From NCBI GenBank assembly GCA_024752435.1, contig CP103023.1, forward strand, positions 868,001 through 932,000: 64,000 nt of DNA. The letters are read 5' to 3'. Positions within the stretch are counted from its first letter, which is position 1. Every line of letters begins with the position of its first letter. The notes beneath the pieces were generated by a model, which was given only the letters and a program-made list of their open reading frames with translations, did no database searches and had not been told where the DNA came from. Source of the stretch: Allantophomopsis cytisporea (lineage: Eukaryota > Ascomycota > Leotiomycetes > Phacidiales > Phacidiaceae). Position numbers and translations under genes: made by a program. Positions 24,815 through 36,240 of this stretch are shown here, one piece after another.

Positions 24815-24880
24815 GTGATGGTGATGGTGATGGTGTTGGTGTTGGTGTTGGTGTTGGTATTGGTGTTGTTGGTGATGATG
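24815..24880 (+). repeat. (GGTGTT/GGTGAT)n repeat
   Basis: About eleven hexamer units, GGTGAT at both ends and GGTGTT in the middle, with single variants. It lies 430 bp upstream of the DUF2237 gene, so it could be in its promoter. Confidence 0.9.
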
Positions 24881-25305
24881 CATCTTGGATAAGTATTGGC
24901 GCTTAGAGTTCATGACTCTCCATTCACCTCCATCAACTGCACGTGATTCAATCCATAACCAGGTTCCGTAAGTACCTTACTATCTCAAGTCTATTGATCT
25001 TGGAGTCTTGAAAGGCTTACGGAGATGTGCTCCTCTAGTCAAAGATCTGTATATCTAGGTACTTCATGATGTTTACGAGCATTCTCGTTCACAATAACTT
25101 TCATATGCTTTTGTTCAGGAACTAGAAGTCTAAACGTCACTACGACTGAAATCAATGACGGCCTCTCCTAGCGTCTCACTTCAACCTCCATCATAATAAT
25201 ATTTACATGTAACAACATTGCAGCATGTTCCTTCAGTATACAGTCATTGAATATATACTTTTGTTGACTCTTCCGTTGCTTTTGTTGTTATATACATCCT
25301 TCAAC

Positions 25306-25989
25306 ATGCCTATTAACAAAGCCCCCACAACGAGTCTCAATGGTATGTAGCATCCCGTGATAAATCTCGTGACTTCAAATTCAGAATCACCAAAGAAATA
25401 AACTGGGATTGATTCTGAACGGACAAGACAAAGCTAATACTAAGCAGTCATGAAGGGACCCCTATTAGCCTTCTCAAAAGACCCCATGACAGGATTCTAC
25501 AGAAATGGATACTGTGATGTCGGTCCTGAAGACACAGGAAACCATGCCATAGCAGGTACACACACCCCCCCACACCCAAGCCGCGCCATCCAACGACCCC
25601 GAGAACCCCCATTCCTCCCCCACAGCCAGCTAACAGCCCCAGCAACGCTCACGCAGGAATTCCTCGACTTCAGCGCCTCCAAAGGCAACAACCTCAGCAG
25701 CATCGGCCTGAAGCCCGGCCAAAAATGGTGCCTGTGCACCTCGCGCTGGCAGGAGGCCATGAAAGCCGCGAAGGACGAGCACGATGCCGTCGTGCCCAAG
25801 GTGCATCTGCACGCCACGCACGAGAGCGCGCTGAAGACGATTTCCATGGCCGACTTGAAGAAATTCGCGGCCGAGGGCGAGGCCGGCAATGCGAGTACTG
25901 TGGCGCAGAGCACGCATGGGGGCATGGGTGGCAAGATTAAGCAGCGTACTGAGTTGGCTGGGAAGGGCGATATGACTAGTCGGGAATAG
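25306..25989 (+). CDS. DUF2237-family protein
   Basis: A small soluble protein of the DUF2237 family, found in bacteria and fungi, function unknown. Exons join(25306..25342, 25448..25555, 25637..25989) give 165 residues. Family motifs are present in order: DPMTGFYRNGYCDVGPEDTGNH, EFLDFSASKGNNLS, GLKPGQKWCLCTSRW, and KVHLHATHESAL. The second intron is 81 bp, a multiple of three without a stop, so retention would keep the frame and add 27 Pro-rich residues; GT...GCTAACAG signals support splicing and the spliced form matches the family better. The start follows from a first exon of 12 codons joining in phase. It is divergent from ELL across the repeat-rich interval. Confidence 0.88.
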
Positions 25990-26480
25990 GTGGGTGGGTT
26001 GGGGGGGCTGTGGTGGGAATGGAGTTGGGGTTGTGATGCTCTTGAATTGGTCTTCTTGAAAATTGAATTTGAAGGAATTGAATATTACTTATCCTTGTCT
26101 GAAGATGCTTTAATGCTTTGGGAAATGTTGCTACATCCCCGAATCGTTCATGGCTTGCATATAAAAATAATACTTGAATATCAGATGGGACCAGAACTAC
26201 TTGAGCATGTTCCATTGGACCACCTGGGTTTCACAGCCAAGATAATCGTATAGCTCTAATGAATGTATAGTTCTAGGTGAATACATGTGCGTCAATAATA
26301 CCGCCCAGATTCGCTGTGTCTGACATTGAAATAAGGATAAATGGTGCTTAAATCAAGTAGTCTACCAGACTTCAAGAGGAGCTACTATGATCCCCTACCA
26401 AGATTTCACCACAATACCAGACCAGTAACAAGACTAGTCAGACATACATCTCAAACATTCAATTCAAACCCTGATAAAAT
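25990..26480. other. Convergent 3' UTR region
   Basis: About 490 bp between the DUF2237 and Utp21 stop codons. No gene is seen; it opens with a G-rich run, then becomes AT-richer. Confidence 0.6.
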
Positions 26481-29400
26481 CTAAGACCTAGGATTCCTCA
26501 AGAACCCAACAACACCGCTACAATACCCAACCAACTCACCCAACCTCTTCCCCTCCGCCTCCTGCACCTTCCTCCACCGTCCAAGCGCCATCCCAAGCCT
26601 CCGATCCAACGGCACCGAATCCGCATGCAGCCTCAAGAAAACCGTCATCCAAGCCTGCACAAGCTCATAATCCCTCTTGGTCTCAAGGCGCTGCGTAAGC
26701 GCATTCACAAAGTCCACCAGCTCGTCCGACACGCTGTCGACGCCGGGATTCAAGCTGCGGATCTCGAGGTCCGCCGACGATGGCGATAGCGTCTTCAACA
26801 CGTCAATGAACGCCGTGTAGTCGCCGCTCGAGCCGCCCTCGCGTAGCGACACCGTGAAGGCACCCTCGGATGCTATGCGGTCCATCTTCATGATGCGCGA
26901 GCGCTCAGCTATGCTGTCTTCCTTGGCCTCCTCGGTTGGGACGAGGACTTTGGCGTTTTCGAGAGATGGGAGGAAGAAAGGTGCCTTTTCGGGTACCTTG
27001 GGGGCTTCCGTTGGTTTGTTGCGTTGCTAATTGTGTTAGTTTTGAATGCGGATATGATGTAGTAGGGGAAGTACCTTGATTAGATCCAGATGTAGGAGTG
27101 TTTGCCATCTGCTCTTAGGAACCAAACTCAATGTCGTCATGTCCTCGCTCAACTGTTCTAAGGTCTGCACAGGTGCTGCATCTGCTTCTTCGGAGTCATC
27201 TTCAAATGCACCCTCAATGACACCCTGTCCGCCTTCACCCGAAGCAGTTGGGCCATCCATCTCAGCGATCTCCTGTTCAGAAATATGGCGTGTGGGCACG
27301 TGTGTGAAAAGAGTCTTGTTGTTCCAGATATTGACACCGACTTCGCCTTCGCATGCTGTGGCGAGGAACTCGCCCGTGTGCGAGAATGCAAGCGCTTTGC
27401 AGACTCTTTGCATGCGGATTGCATCGATTAAATGGCCTGTTGGCAGGTCCCAGACACGAATGATGCGGTCGTCAGAGGCGGCAATGATCCAACGGCCATC
27501 GTTGGAGAAACAGTAATCGTTAATGTTTCCTTGGCAGCCCCACAGTTCTCTGACTGTCTTCTTTGTTACAATGTCAACTACACGAATAGACGAGTCGTTG
27601 CATGTAAGAGCGATGAGGTCGTTGGAGGGATGATAACGAATGCCGGTGATAGCTGTCATCGGGAACCAGTCAATCTCGTCAACAAGGTGTCCAGTTCCAA
27701 AATCCCAGAATTTCAACTTTCCGTCTAAAGAAGTGCTGATGACTAATTTGTTCGTTGAATCGATAACCAAACCAGTGACAGATTTCGTGTGTTTGCCAAG
27801 TCCTATTGGGAATGATTTCTTCGTTTGTACCTGGATAATGCCGTGATTCTCAATTTGCTCCATCTTTAGTTTCTTAGCCTGTGCAGGCGTCAGCTTCGCT
27901 GGGAAACGAAGGCGATGACGTCCAGATTGGATGTTGTACATATCAACACTACCAGTCTCTGAACCGATAACAGCAAATGTTCCGCAAGGAGAGATGGCAA
28001 CACTAGAGACATTACCTCCATCACTCGTCTCGAAGGCCCATCGTCCAGCCTTCTTTCTGCCCCAAAACCACGTGCGAGCATACTTATCTCCATGGTGACC
28101 TGTGACTACACTTTCCCAGCCAGTTGCTCCACTCTGAGTAGCATCAACTTGCTTCTTTCCGACCTGATGACCCTTCTGCCAGATTGCACCAGTACCAGCA
28201 TGAGCACCCATACCGCCATCTCTGTTCAAAGAAGATGCTATACATGTGATAGGTGGCGCCTTCAAGTCTTCAAGTGTTGTGCTTGGCTCATTTGCCAGTT
28301 GTCCACCAGCAAGAATACCGAGCTTCTTCGCCTTCTTTCTGATATTGCCTTGACTCAACTCCGTACTCTGTCCATCTCGTCGTAAACTCCACCCCCAAAG
28401 ACTTCGATCTTTGCCTGAACTCAACAACCACTTTCCACCTGAATCTGCACCATCGGAATTCGCGGGCAAGAATTGGAGGCGTGTGACAGGTGCAGCGTGA
28501 CCACTTCGGGAATGCAAAATTCGAGGAACTGGAGAATATGGCGTCTCATCGAAAATCCATGATTTCAAAGAGTTGTCCAATCCACTGGTGATAATTACAG
28601 GCTGACCAGCAAGAAACTCGACTTTGTTAACACCACCTCCGACAGTCGCTCCTGACGAAGATGGTGGATTGTGAGCTCCACGGAGAACACCCATGACTCT
28701 TCCACCATTGTTCAGATCCCAAAAGGTAACATCTCCATTCTCTGGTCCCGCTGTAGCCATCACGCCATCCTTACGTCCATCTTCGCCTGCACCCTGACCG
28801 TCTGTTCTGAAGCTGATGGAAGTGATATAAGATTTTGAGATACCAGCATTGAGGTGAATGATGGTCTTATCAGTTCGAATGTCGTGTATAACGAGGGGGC
28901 CACCGGAGTATGCGATTGCGAGAAGAGACAATGCTGTAGTTGGTTGCATAGCCGTGACCGAACCGGCACTAGCAGTCGGTGGAAGAATAGTATAGATTAG
29001 TTTTCCTGTGCTGATGTTCCAAATCTCAACACCGCCATCCTTTCTAGCCGCGAAGACCTTGTTCAAGTAAGTAGGCATAGTGCAGATGCCACCGGTAAGC
29101 TCGTTACCTCCCTTTGGTGCTGCGATAGGGTATAATGTCGTGTAATGCTCGTATGAAGCGGATTTCCAGACCTCGATTCTCGTCGAGCCACATCCCACGA
29201 TCCACGATCCAAAAATGAGAAGCTGCTTGATGGGCTGATCGAGGTCTTCAGGTACTGGGAGCTCTGCGATTTTCTTTCCTCTCTTAAATACCCAAAGGCC
29301 AGACTGGCCTGCCTGATCACCCCACGCAGCGAAAACACGGTCCTTCCATGCCAGAGTGGCTGTAATATCGGCTGAGGTCTGTGGTCGAGTTAAGAAGACA

Positions 29401-29703
29401 AGGTTCAGACCGCGCTTAAGATCATATGTCTGAAGACTTCTGCCCACAGAGGTGGTGATTTGAAAGGTTGTCTTGCCGAGGGGAATCGAGGTGAAAGGTA
29501 CAGATGTAGAAGATACCAACCCTACAGTCTATGAAGAAGTCAGTCGAGAGTGTTAGATTTCTGATTGTATTCATGCATACTCTGAAAGGTGTGAAAATGC
29601 GAGATTGTCTGGCAGTTTTGCCAGGCACATCGTTGCCATTACTGAGCTTCTGGCGCTTCACAATAGGCCCTTCGCTGCCATGGACAGCCACTGTTGAGGG
29701 CAT
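26481..29703 (-). CDS. utp21: U3 snoRNP / SSU processome WD-repeat protein Utp21 (WDR36)
   Basis: Nucleolar component of the UTP-B module of the small-subunit processome, needed for 18S rRNA maturation. Exons complement(26481..27026, 27075..29528, 29581..29703) give 1040 residues (yeast Utp21: 939), with introns of 48 and 52 bp. The opening FTPFRTVGLVSS...VPF across the first junction is typical. Two tandem WD40 propellers follow, with repeats such as KVFAARKDGGVEIWN, LVISTSLDGKLKFWDF and IIAASDDRIIRVWDL. The C-terminal Utp21-specific helical domain ends with LGMALGRWRKVQEAEGKRL. The start at 29703 gives a short basic head (VKRQKL). Its neighbour Vip1 is divergent across 1.5 kb. Confidence 0.95.
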
Positions 29704-31244
29704 TATTGAATGTTGTCGATCGTGTCAACTTTCTGGTCAGTTGGCGTCGAATTGCTACTGTCGCATCGACGACCACTATTATTTTCTTGCAATCGGCATT
29801 AATTCATAGGAATGTTCCGATGGTTGACGGAAAAAGTTCGCACCGCTTATCGATAAGAGTGAGAGATGATAGGACGGGTGATCAATCACATGATGAACAC
29901 GAATGAAATACATGAATTCAATCTCTATAGGTACGTACCTATCCTTAGATTATCCCTTTGGTGCACTACTCTATTTATTACTCGCATATCAAAAGCAATG
30001 GAGTTCTTTGGATTGATTTAGTTATTGTGAGCTATACAGCTGATTATTACTATAAATTCATTAGAGCACATATAATTCTATGCGTTTGAGATGCGAGGGA
30101 AGATGAGATATGAACGAGTAGAGAAGAGTTAAGTTCGGTATTTTGCCCATGTCTTATCCACCTTGCATTATTGTTACTGATTGATTATTCCCTGTACAGC
30201 TTTCATCGCCAATCCAATCAAGTCCAATCTGCAATTCGATATTTCTCATTCGAAAGAGGCAAAAGGTCACGCAGATGCACAGTACCTATATGATACTTTA
30301 TGTACGGAATAACTCGAGTGGTTTGTTGGCTGGTCACAATACAACCACGATGAGCCTTCTCTTCTCTTGTCTCGTCAATTCCTCCTATATTATTCTATTC
30401 AATTCGAGTTGGACATGATTATTTTGATGACTTGTTGCTACAGCATCAAAACCAGGCTATTTCTCTCACTTGAGTTACACTTCCATAACTAGACACTGAT
30501 CTTTGCTTGCGGTCAATGGGCTCGCTCTCTCGTCCATTCCTTCGCCCTGCATTGGTTTTGCATGGTAGACAGGTACAGCCGCAAGCCGGTACAACATCTA
30601 GCAGACAGAGATCGACGTCATGCACGATAAGCTTTGTAGAAGGCTTTTTGACTTGGGCTGGGTTGGATTTGGGTTGGATTAGAGCAGATTAGGGTTCATC
30701 TGGGTTGATTCAGGTCGGGGCTGGGATCATTCATTGTTGGAAGTGGTACATACTGGATACTAGTTGCTACTTGACATTGGTGCTGGCTGATGGAATGGTG
30801 GAATGGTAATGGTAGTGGGGAGTGGTCAGTGATGGTGGTAAGCCCCGCCGTTCTCTCCTCTTGTCTGCATGTGCATATTCGTAGCAACCAACACTTTCTT
30901 CAGCTCACCGAACGCAGAAACAAAACATTGAGAGCATTGAATAGAACAGAAACAAAAAGAAATAAGAAGCAGGAGCAGACGCCAAAGCAGAACGAAAGGA
31001 CGAAGTTATCTCTCTACTTCCTCATTCAAATACACAATCAAATCCACTGTCACTGTCACTGTCACAATTCCAATCCAACTCAATCCAACTCAGCCCGTTA
31101 TGCAAACGCCAGACATCATGCCTCTCCCAACCCCGATACCCTCGGATCACCTAGAATTGATTTCCAACTCTCCCCAATCGCCGTTTGCATCCTTCATCTT
31201 CCTTATTGTGTAAACTGTGCACAGTTCTGTTCCCACATTAAAAT
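29704..31244. other. Divergent promoter region of utp21 and vip1
   Basis: 1.5 kb without a supported gene. A CT/CA-rich stretch with CACTGT triplicated near 31048-31066 and CAATCCAACT repeats near 31072-31092 probably forms the Vip1 leader. A long plus-strand frame starting at 30790 runs through this leader into Vip1 in another frame and is not believed to be coding. Confidence 0.55.
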
Positions 31245-34200
31245 ATGGCAGATCACCATAGCGTCGACGTGGACAACACTAGCCACCAAACTGGCCCACC
31301 GCCGGCGCCAGAAGAAGCTCGTCCTTCTCAGATTACCGCTGCTGCTACAAGTACGCCAGGCATATCTCACTACTCTACAATTTACTCATCAACAACATCA
31401 TCGATCTCCTCCCCTCCCAGTCCCTCTCCTCCTTCAAGGGTATCGACTGTACCTACCCATCTCCTTCCCTCCGTATCGGGTCATAAGCGGAATCCAAGTA
31501 TCAAAGGAAAACACGCCGAGCCAGGAACAACAGAAACACATTCAGATCGAGCGAGCATTTCTATGCCCCCGCCCATCAATCGACATACAAGTACCCCTCG
31601 TCCAACATTTAGATCTCGAACTTCTTCCTCAGTTTCTACTGTATCAACCAGCTCTCGCCGCCGATCGCTTCTCTTCGACACTTGGTTTGACGGTACAGCA
31701 AATCCGCACGAAGGTTCTGCAATTGACGATCACGAATATACGCCAAAACTCATGGCGGACAATATGGCAGAAGGTCAGAAGCAAACGCCGCTGCCAGAGA
31801 CTACAATTCGGCCAAGAGGCCAGGGTGGCGACCCTGATCCAAAAAGGATGTCGGTTTCCTCAATTTACTCTTTGAGTTCCGCAAGGGCAGGAGGAACCAG
31901 CAATCCAGCCTCTGCGAATGGCTCAGAACATGGTACAAGATCAGTCTCACAGCCAATGTCTCCAACAAAAGCATTGTCTGCCCAGCCAGAGACCGGGACA
32001 TCTGCGATTTCAGTCACGACCACCAACACACAATTAGGAGGAAGTCAGGCAAGCTCCCACAATCAAAATCCAAAAGAGGCGACCACTCCTACCTCGGCCC
32101 CTTCAGATGCCACTCGAAGAACTGCAACTAGTCGAGCAGATGCCAGTGTCCGTATACCGCCAACGAGATCCAGGAGCAGAGCGAAGAGGAGATTCAGTGG
32201 CAGCACAGCTGCGAGCCATAGCCCGAGCAGTAGCGAAAGAGGCCTTTTATCAAAAGAGTCAAAGGAAGATGTCAAGCAAAAGCCTGCACCGTGGGGAATC
32301 ATTGGTGTATGTGCCTTGGACGTCAAGGCGCGCAGCAAGCCCAGTCGCAACATTCTGAATAGATTGATCAAAAATGGCGAGTTTGAGGTCATAGTGTTTG
32401 GTGACAAGGTTATTTTGGACGAAGAGGTTCAAAATTGGCCAATTTGCGATTTTCTAATCTCTTTTTATTCTGATGGTTTCCCGTTGGATAAAGCTATTGC
32501 ATATGTCAAAGCCCGCAAGCCTTTTTGTGTCAATGATGTACCTATGCAACAGATTCTTTGGGATCGTCGAATCTGCTTGCGTATTCTAGACAAGATCAAT
32601 GTGCCAACCCCAAAGCGCTTGGAAGTCAACAGAGATGGTGGTCCACAAGTGGTCACGGCTGAACTAGCTCGTCATCTCAAAGAAACCACTGGAGTTTCTC
32701 TTGAGGGACCCGAAGATGGGACCGGTGGCCAGGTCATTCCGCCACGAAAAGTAGAGTTGTTGGATGACGGAGATACTCTAAGTGTTGATGGAGCATTGTT
32801 GAAAAAGCCCTTCGTTGAGAAGCCTGTTAGTGGAGAAGATCACAACATCTGCATCTATTACCCTAAGAGCCAGGGTGGAGGCGCACGTAAATTGTTCCGT
32901 AAGATCGGAAACAAGAGTTCAGAGTGGGTGGATGGGTTGATCGTCCCAAGAGCCATCACAGAGGAGGGAGGCAGTTATCTTTATGAGCAGTTCATGAGGG
33001 TTGACAACGCTGAAGACGTCAAAGCATATACTGTCGGACCAAATTTCTGCCATGCTGAAACGCGAAAATCGCCGGTTGTGGACGGACTTGTGCGCAGGAA
33101 CACCCATGGAAAAGAAGTGCGATATATCACTGCTCTTACCGATGATGAAAAAGCCATGGCTTCGCGCATCGCAACAAGCTTTGGACAGCGTGTATGTGGT
33201 TTCGATCTTTTGCGCGCCGATGGCAAGAGCTATGTAATCGACGTCAACGGCTGGAGTTTTGTAAAGGATAACGAGGAATACTACAATCAGTGTGCAAACA
33301 TCATGAGGGAGTTGTTCATCAAGGAAAAGCAATCCAAGAGTGGGCAACATACGCCTGTCAGCATGCCACCTCCAGCTGCTCCAGAACCAGAGCCACTTTC
33401 AGCAAGGGCCGATTCTATAAGCAAAGAACATCCGCACAGATCCGCCCTTCAGCACGTTGTCTCAAAATCACCCAGCTTGTCAAAATTAACTGGCCACATT
33501 CATAGAAAAGGGCACGAATCACCGGACTTGTCTAGCTCAATGGCTTCACTGACATCACCACCCTCCCTGGAGAGACCCGCGTCACCATCATTGCCAAGCG
33601 TACCAAACACGCCTCTTCTTCCCCCACCTACCCAATCGCTTCCTCCACATGCTACACCAGATACTGTACCGGGTAGTCCTGCAATCCCCGCTGAAGATGG
33701 CAGCCTTCCACCACCAGCACCCAAGCACACCTGGAAGCTCAAGGGTATGGTATCAGTCATTCGTCATGCGGATCGTACGCCAAAGCAGAAGTACAAGTTT
33801 ACATTCCACACGAGGCCTTTCATTGAGCTTCTGAAAGGTCATCAGGAGGAGGTTTTGTTGACTGGCGAAGCTGCATTAGATAGTGTAACAAATGCGGTTG
33901 ATGTTGCTATGAAGGAAGGCATTGAGGATAAGGGGAAGCTGAAAACTCTTCGCAATGTTCTTATCAAGAAGGGTGGATGGGCTGGTACAAAAGTTCAGAT
34001 TAAGCCAATGTTCCGAAAACGCAAACCAGATGAGATGCCACCATCTAAAGTTGCTGATCAGGTCGTGCCTGCAGAGATTGCTGCAGAAACTGCAGCAGCG
34101 AACAAGCCAGATCAGGTGTCTCCAGTGGAGAACGAAGTTGCAAAACCAGAAAATGGCGCTGTGGTAGAGGACGGCGATTCAGCTCGAATGCCACGACGGA

Positions 34201-36240
34201 ACGATTCCGTATCGGGCACAACCCTCTCACGAATCACCGCTGCTGAGGAAAGCCTGGTGCTTGACAAGCTCCAACTCATTGTCAAATGGGGTGGTGAACC
34301 TACGCACTCCGCAAGATATCAAGCACAAGAGCTCGGTGACAATATGAGAAATGATTTGCTGTTGATGAATCGCGAGGTTCTCGATGAAGTACATGTCTTC
34401 AGCAGTTCAGAGAGACGTGTTACTACCAGTGCGCAGATCTGGGCTTCTTCATTCTTAGCCCAGAAGAATTTACCGAGCGACTACATCACCATTAGAAAGG
34501 ATCTTCTTGACGACTCTAATGCTGCCAAGGATGAGATGGACAAGGTCAAGAAGAGACTCAAGACGCTTTTGCGCGAGGGCGAGAAACCACCTCCACAGTT
34601 TGCCTGGCCAGAAAACATGCCCGAGCCATCTATCGTACAGAAGTACGTTGTTCAGCTCATGCACTTCCATCGCCGAGTCATGCGTCATAATTACACGAAG
34701 TTGTTTGGTGGAGCATCGTCTTCTCTAAGTGCTATCGCTAACCCTGGCGAAAAGCACTCTGGTGATAGCTCTCCAGTTGGGAACGCTATGTCTCAAGCCA
34801 ACGCCACGAACTCAATTCAATCAAGATGGTGTTGTGGAGAAGATGCAGAACTCTTCAAGGAAAGATGGGAGAAGCTATTCAGTGAATTTTGTGATGGGGA
34901 TAAGGTCGATCCTAGCAAGATATCTGAACTTTATGACACCATGAAATTTGACGCTTTACATAACCGTCAGTTCCTGGAATGGGTATTTACCCCCAGCAAG
35001 AGTATTCTTGAGGAGGAAAGTTCTCAAATGGAAGACCTGAAGGCTTCTGAGAAGGAGCATGAAGAGAACAAGACCGATGGAAAGTCCGAAAAGACTCGAG
35101 GGCCAGATGATGGCAAAGTGGACAAGAACCAGTCATTGCCTATGGAGAAGTCAGACTCAAACAAAGCAAAGAGAGGATTCCGTCGTCAATCAATGTTGCT
35201 TAGATCTAAGCCTGTCGAAGATCCTCCTGAGCAATATTTCAACCTTTTCACTGGTAGTTCGCAAACCAAAGCCAAGACTGATGCTCGACTCGAACGTCTT
35301 CGTGAGCTATACAAGCTTGCTAAAGTTCTATTTGATTTCATCTGCCCTCAAGAGTATGGTATCACAAATGCAGAGAAACTTGAGATTGGGCTTCTCACCT
35401 CTCTTCCGCTCCTCAAGGAAATTGTTCAGGATCTTGAGGAAATGCAAGCAAGTGACGACGCCAAGTCATTCATTTATTTCACCAAAGAGTCACACATCTA
35501 CACCCTGCTCAACTGTATTCTTGAAGGAGGTATCGAAACGAAGATCAGTCGTTCGGCTATTCCGGAACTCGACTATCTCTCTCAAATATGCTTCGAGTTA
35601 TACGAGAGCGAGAACAAGGTTGAAGAAGGAGCGCCGGCTGGGGACGTACCCACTTTCACGTATAGTATTCGTATTACTGTCAGTCCGGGTTGTCACACTT
35701 TCGATCCTTTGGATGTTCAGCTCGACTCTAAACATTGTATTGGGTATGCACAGCGTAGAAGTCTTACAGCTCATGGAGAGTGGAAACATGTTATCGAAAC
35801 ACTCAGAGCGAAGTTCCACCAGTATGTCTTTCCCCCTTCCTTTGCTTGATCGAAATTTCTTGTGTAGACTTAGGATGGGAGTCCGTCACATACCGTGTTA
35901 TTCAAGTCATGGTGGGAATGACGTTTTCATCCATGGCTAGCTGTACAATTTTGTTTAACATATACTAACATTTTCCAGGGTGAAATTACCAAAGAGTTTC
36001 CTAGCGGTGAACCTCAGCGAGAGCCATACTTTCCATAAGAAAGAGGATGTAGATGAAGGGATATCAACTATGGCCGAGATGGAAGCCAAGAAAGATGAAC
36101 AGAAGAGCGTGGAAGCAAGTGCGGAAGCAGTTCCCGATTTAATTTCCACGGGATCCGCGGAAATTGCTAGTACGACTTCTACCACTGGAAATGATGAAGA
36201 GACGCAACAGACACAGGCTCTTGAGCCGAAGTCGGAATGA
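31245..36240 (+). CDS. vip1: Diphosphoinositol pentakisphosphate kinase (Vip1/Asp1/PPIP5K)
   Basis: Bifunctional enzyme making 1-pyrophosphate inositol phosphates (1-IP7, IP8) with its kinase domain and removing them with its phosphatase domain. Fungal homologues affect polarity, phosphate signalling and microtubules. Exons join(31245..35821, 35979..36240) give 1612 residues, with a 157-bp intron. Residues 1-345 are disordered, Ser/Thr/Pro-rich. The ATP-grasp kinase starts at ~351 (GIIGVCALDVKARSKP) and includes CVNDVPMQQILWDRR and VIDVNGWSFVKDN. The histidine-phosphatase domain opens with VIRHADRTPKQKYKF at ~838-852 and has SSERRVTTSAQIWA and SHIYTLLN. The second exon supplies LPKSFLAVNLSESHTFH and an acidic tail. 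Length exceeds yeast Vip1 (1146) because of the disordered head and linkers. Confidence 0.95.

Larger units (their letters stand above)
16830..25305. other. 8.5 kb gene-free, microsatellite-rich interval
   Basis: Lies between the divergent ELL (-) and DUF2237 (+) genes. No frame on either strand reads like protein. It holds at least a dozen different short tandem repeats: GTG, GA (twice), poly-G (17903-17913), GAAGGGAAGG (~19608-19640), ATG (~19656-19672), a 10-bp CTCAACCCAG unit, GCAAG (~20602-20631), GGATTT, GTAAG (20946-20962 and 23046-23071), GCACA, ATGCC (21965-21989), ATC and GGTGTT. Long purine-rich stretches run 17160-18180. It could hold long UTRs, a non-coding RNA or an extended regulatory region; nothing in the sequence decides. 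Confidence 0.65.

Noticed and set aside
30790..31875. 361-codon plus-strand frame overlapping the start of Vip1
   Set aside because: It runs through the CT/CA-rich leader and the low-complexity head of Vip1 in another phase; composition is that of a shadow frame and it has no motif.
35059..35940. 293-codon plus-strand frame inside the Vip1 phosphatase region
   Set aside because: Overlaps a well-supported domain in a different phase; Ser/Leu/Arg-rich shadow sequence.
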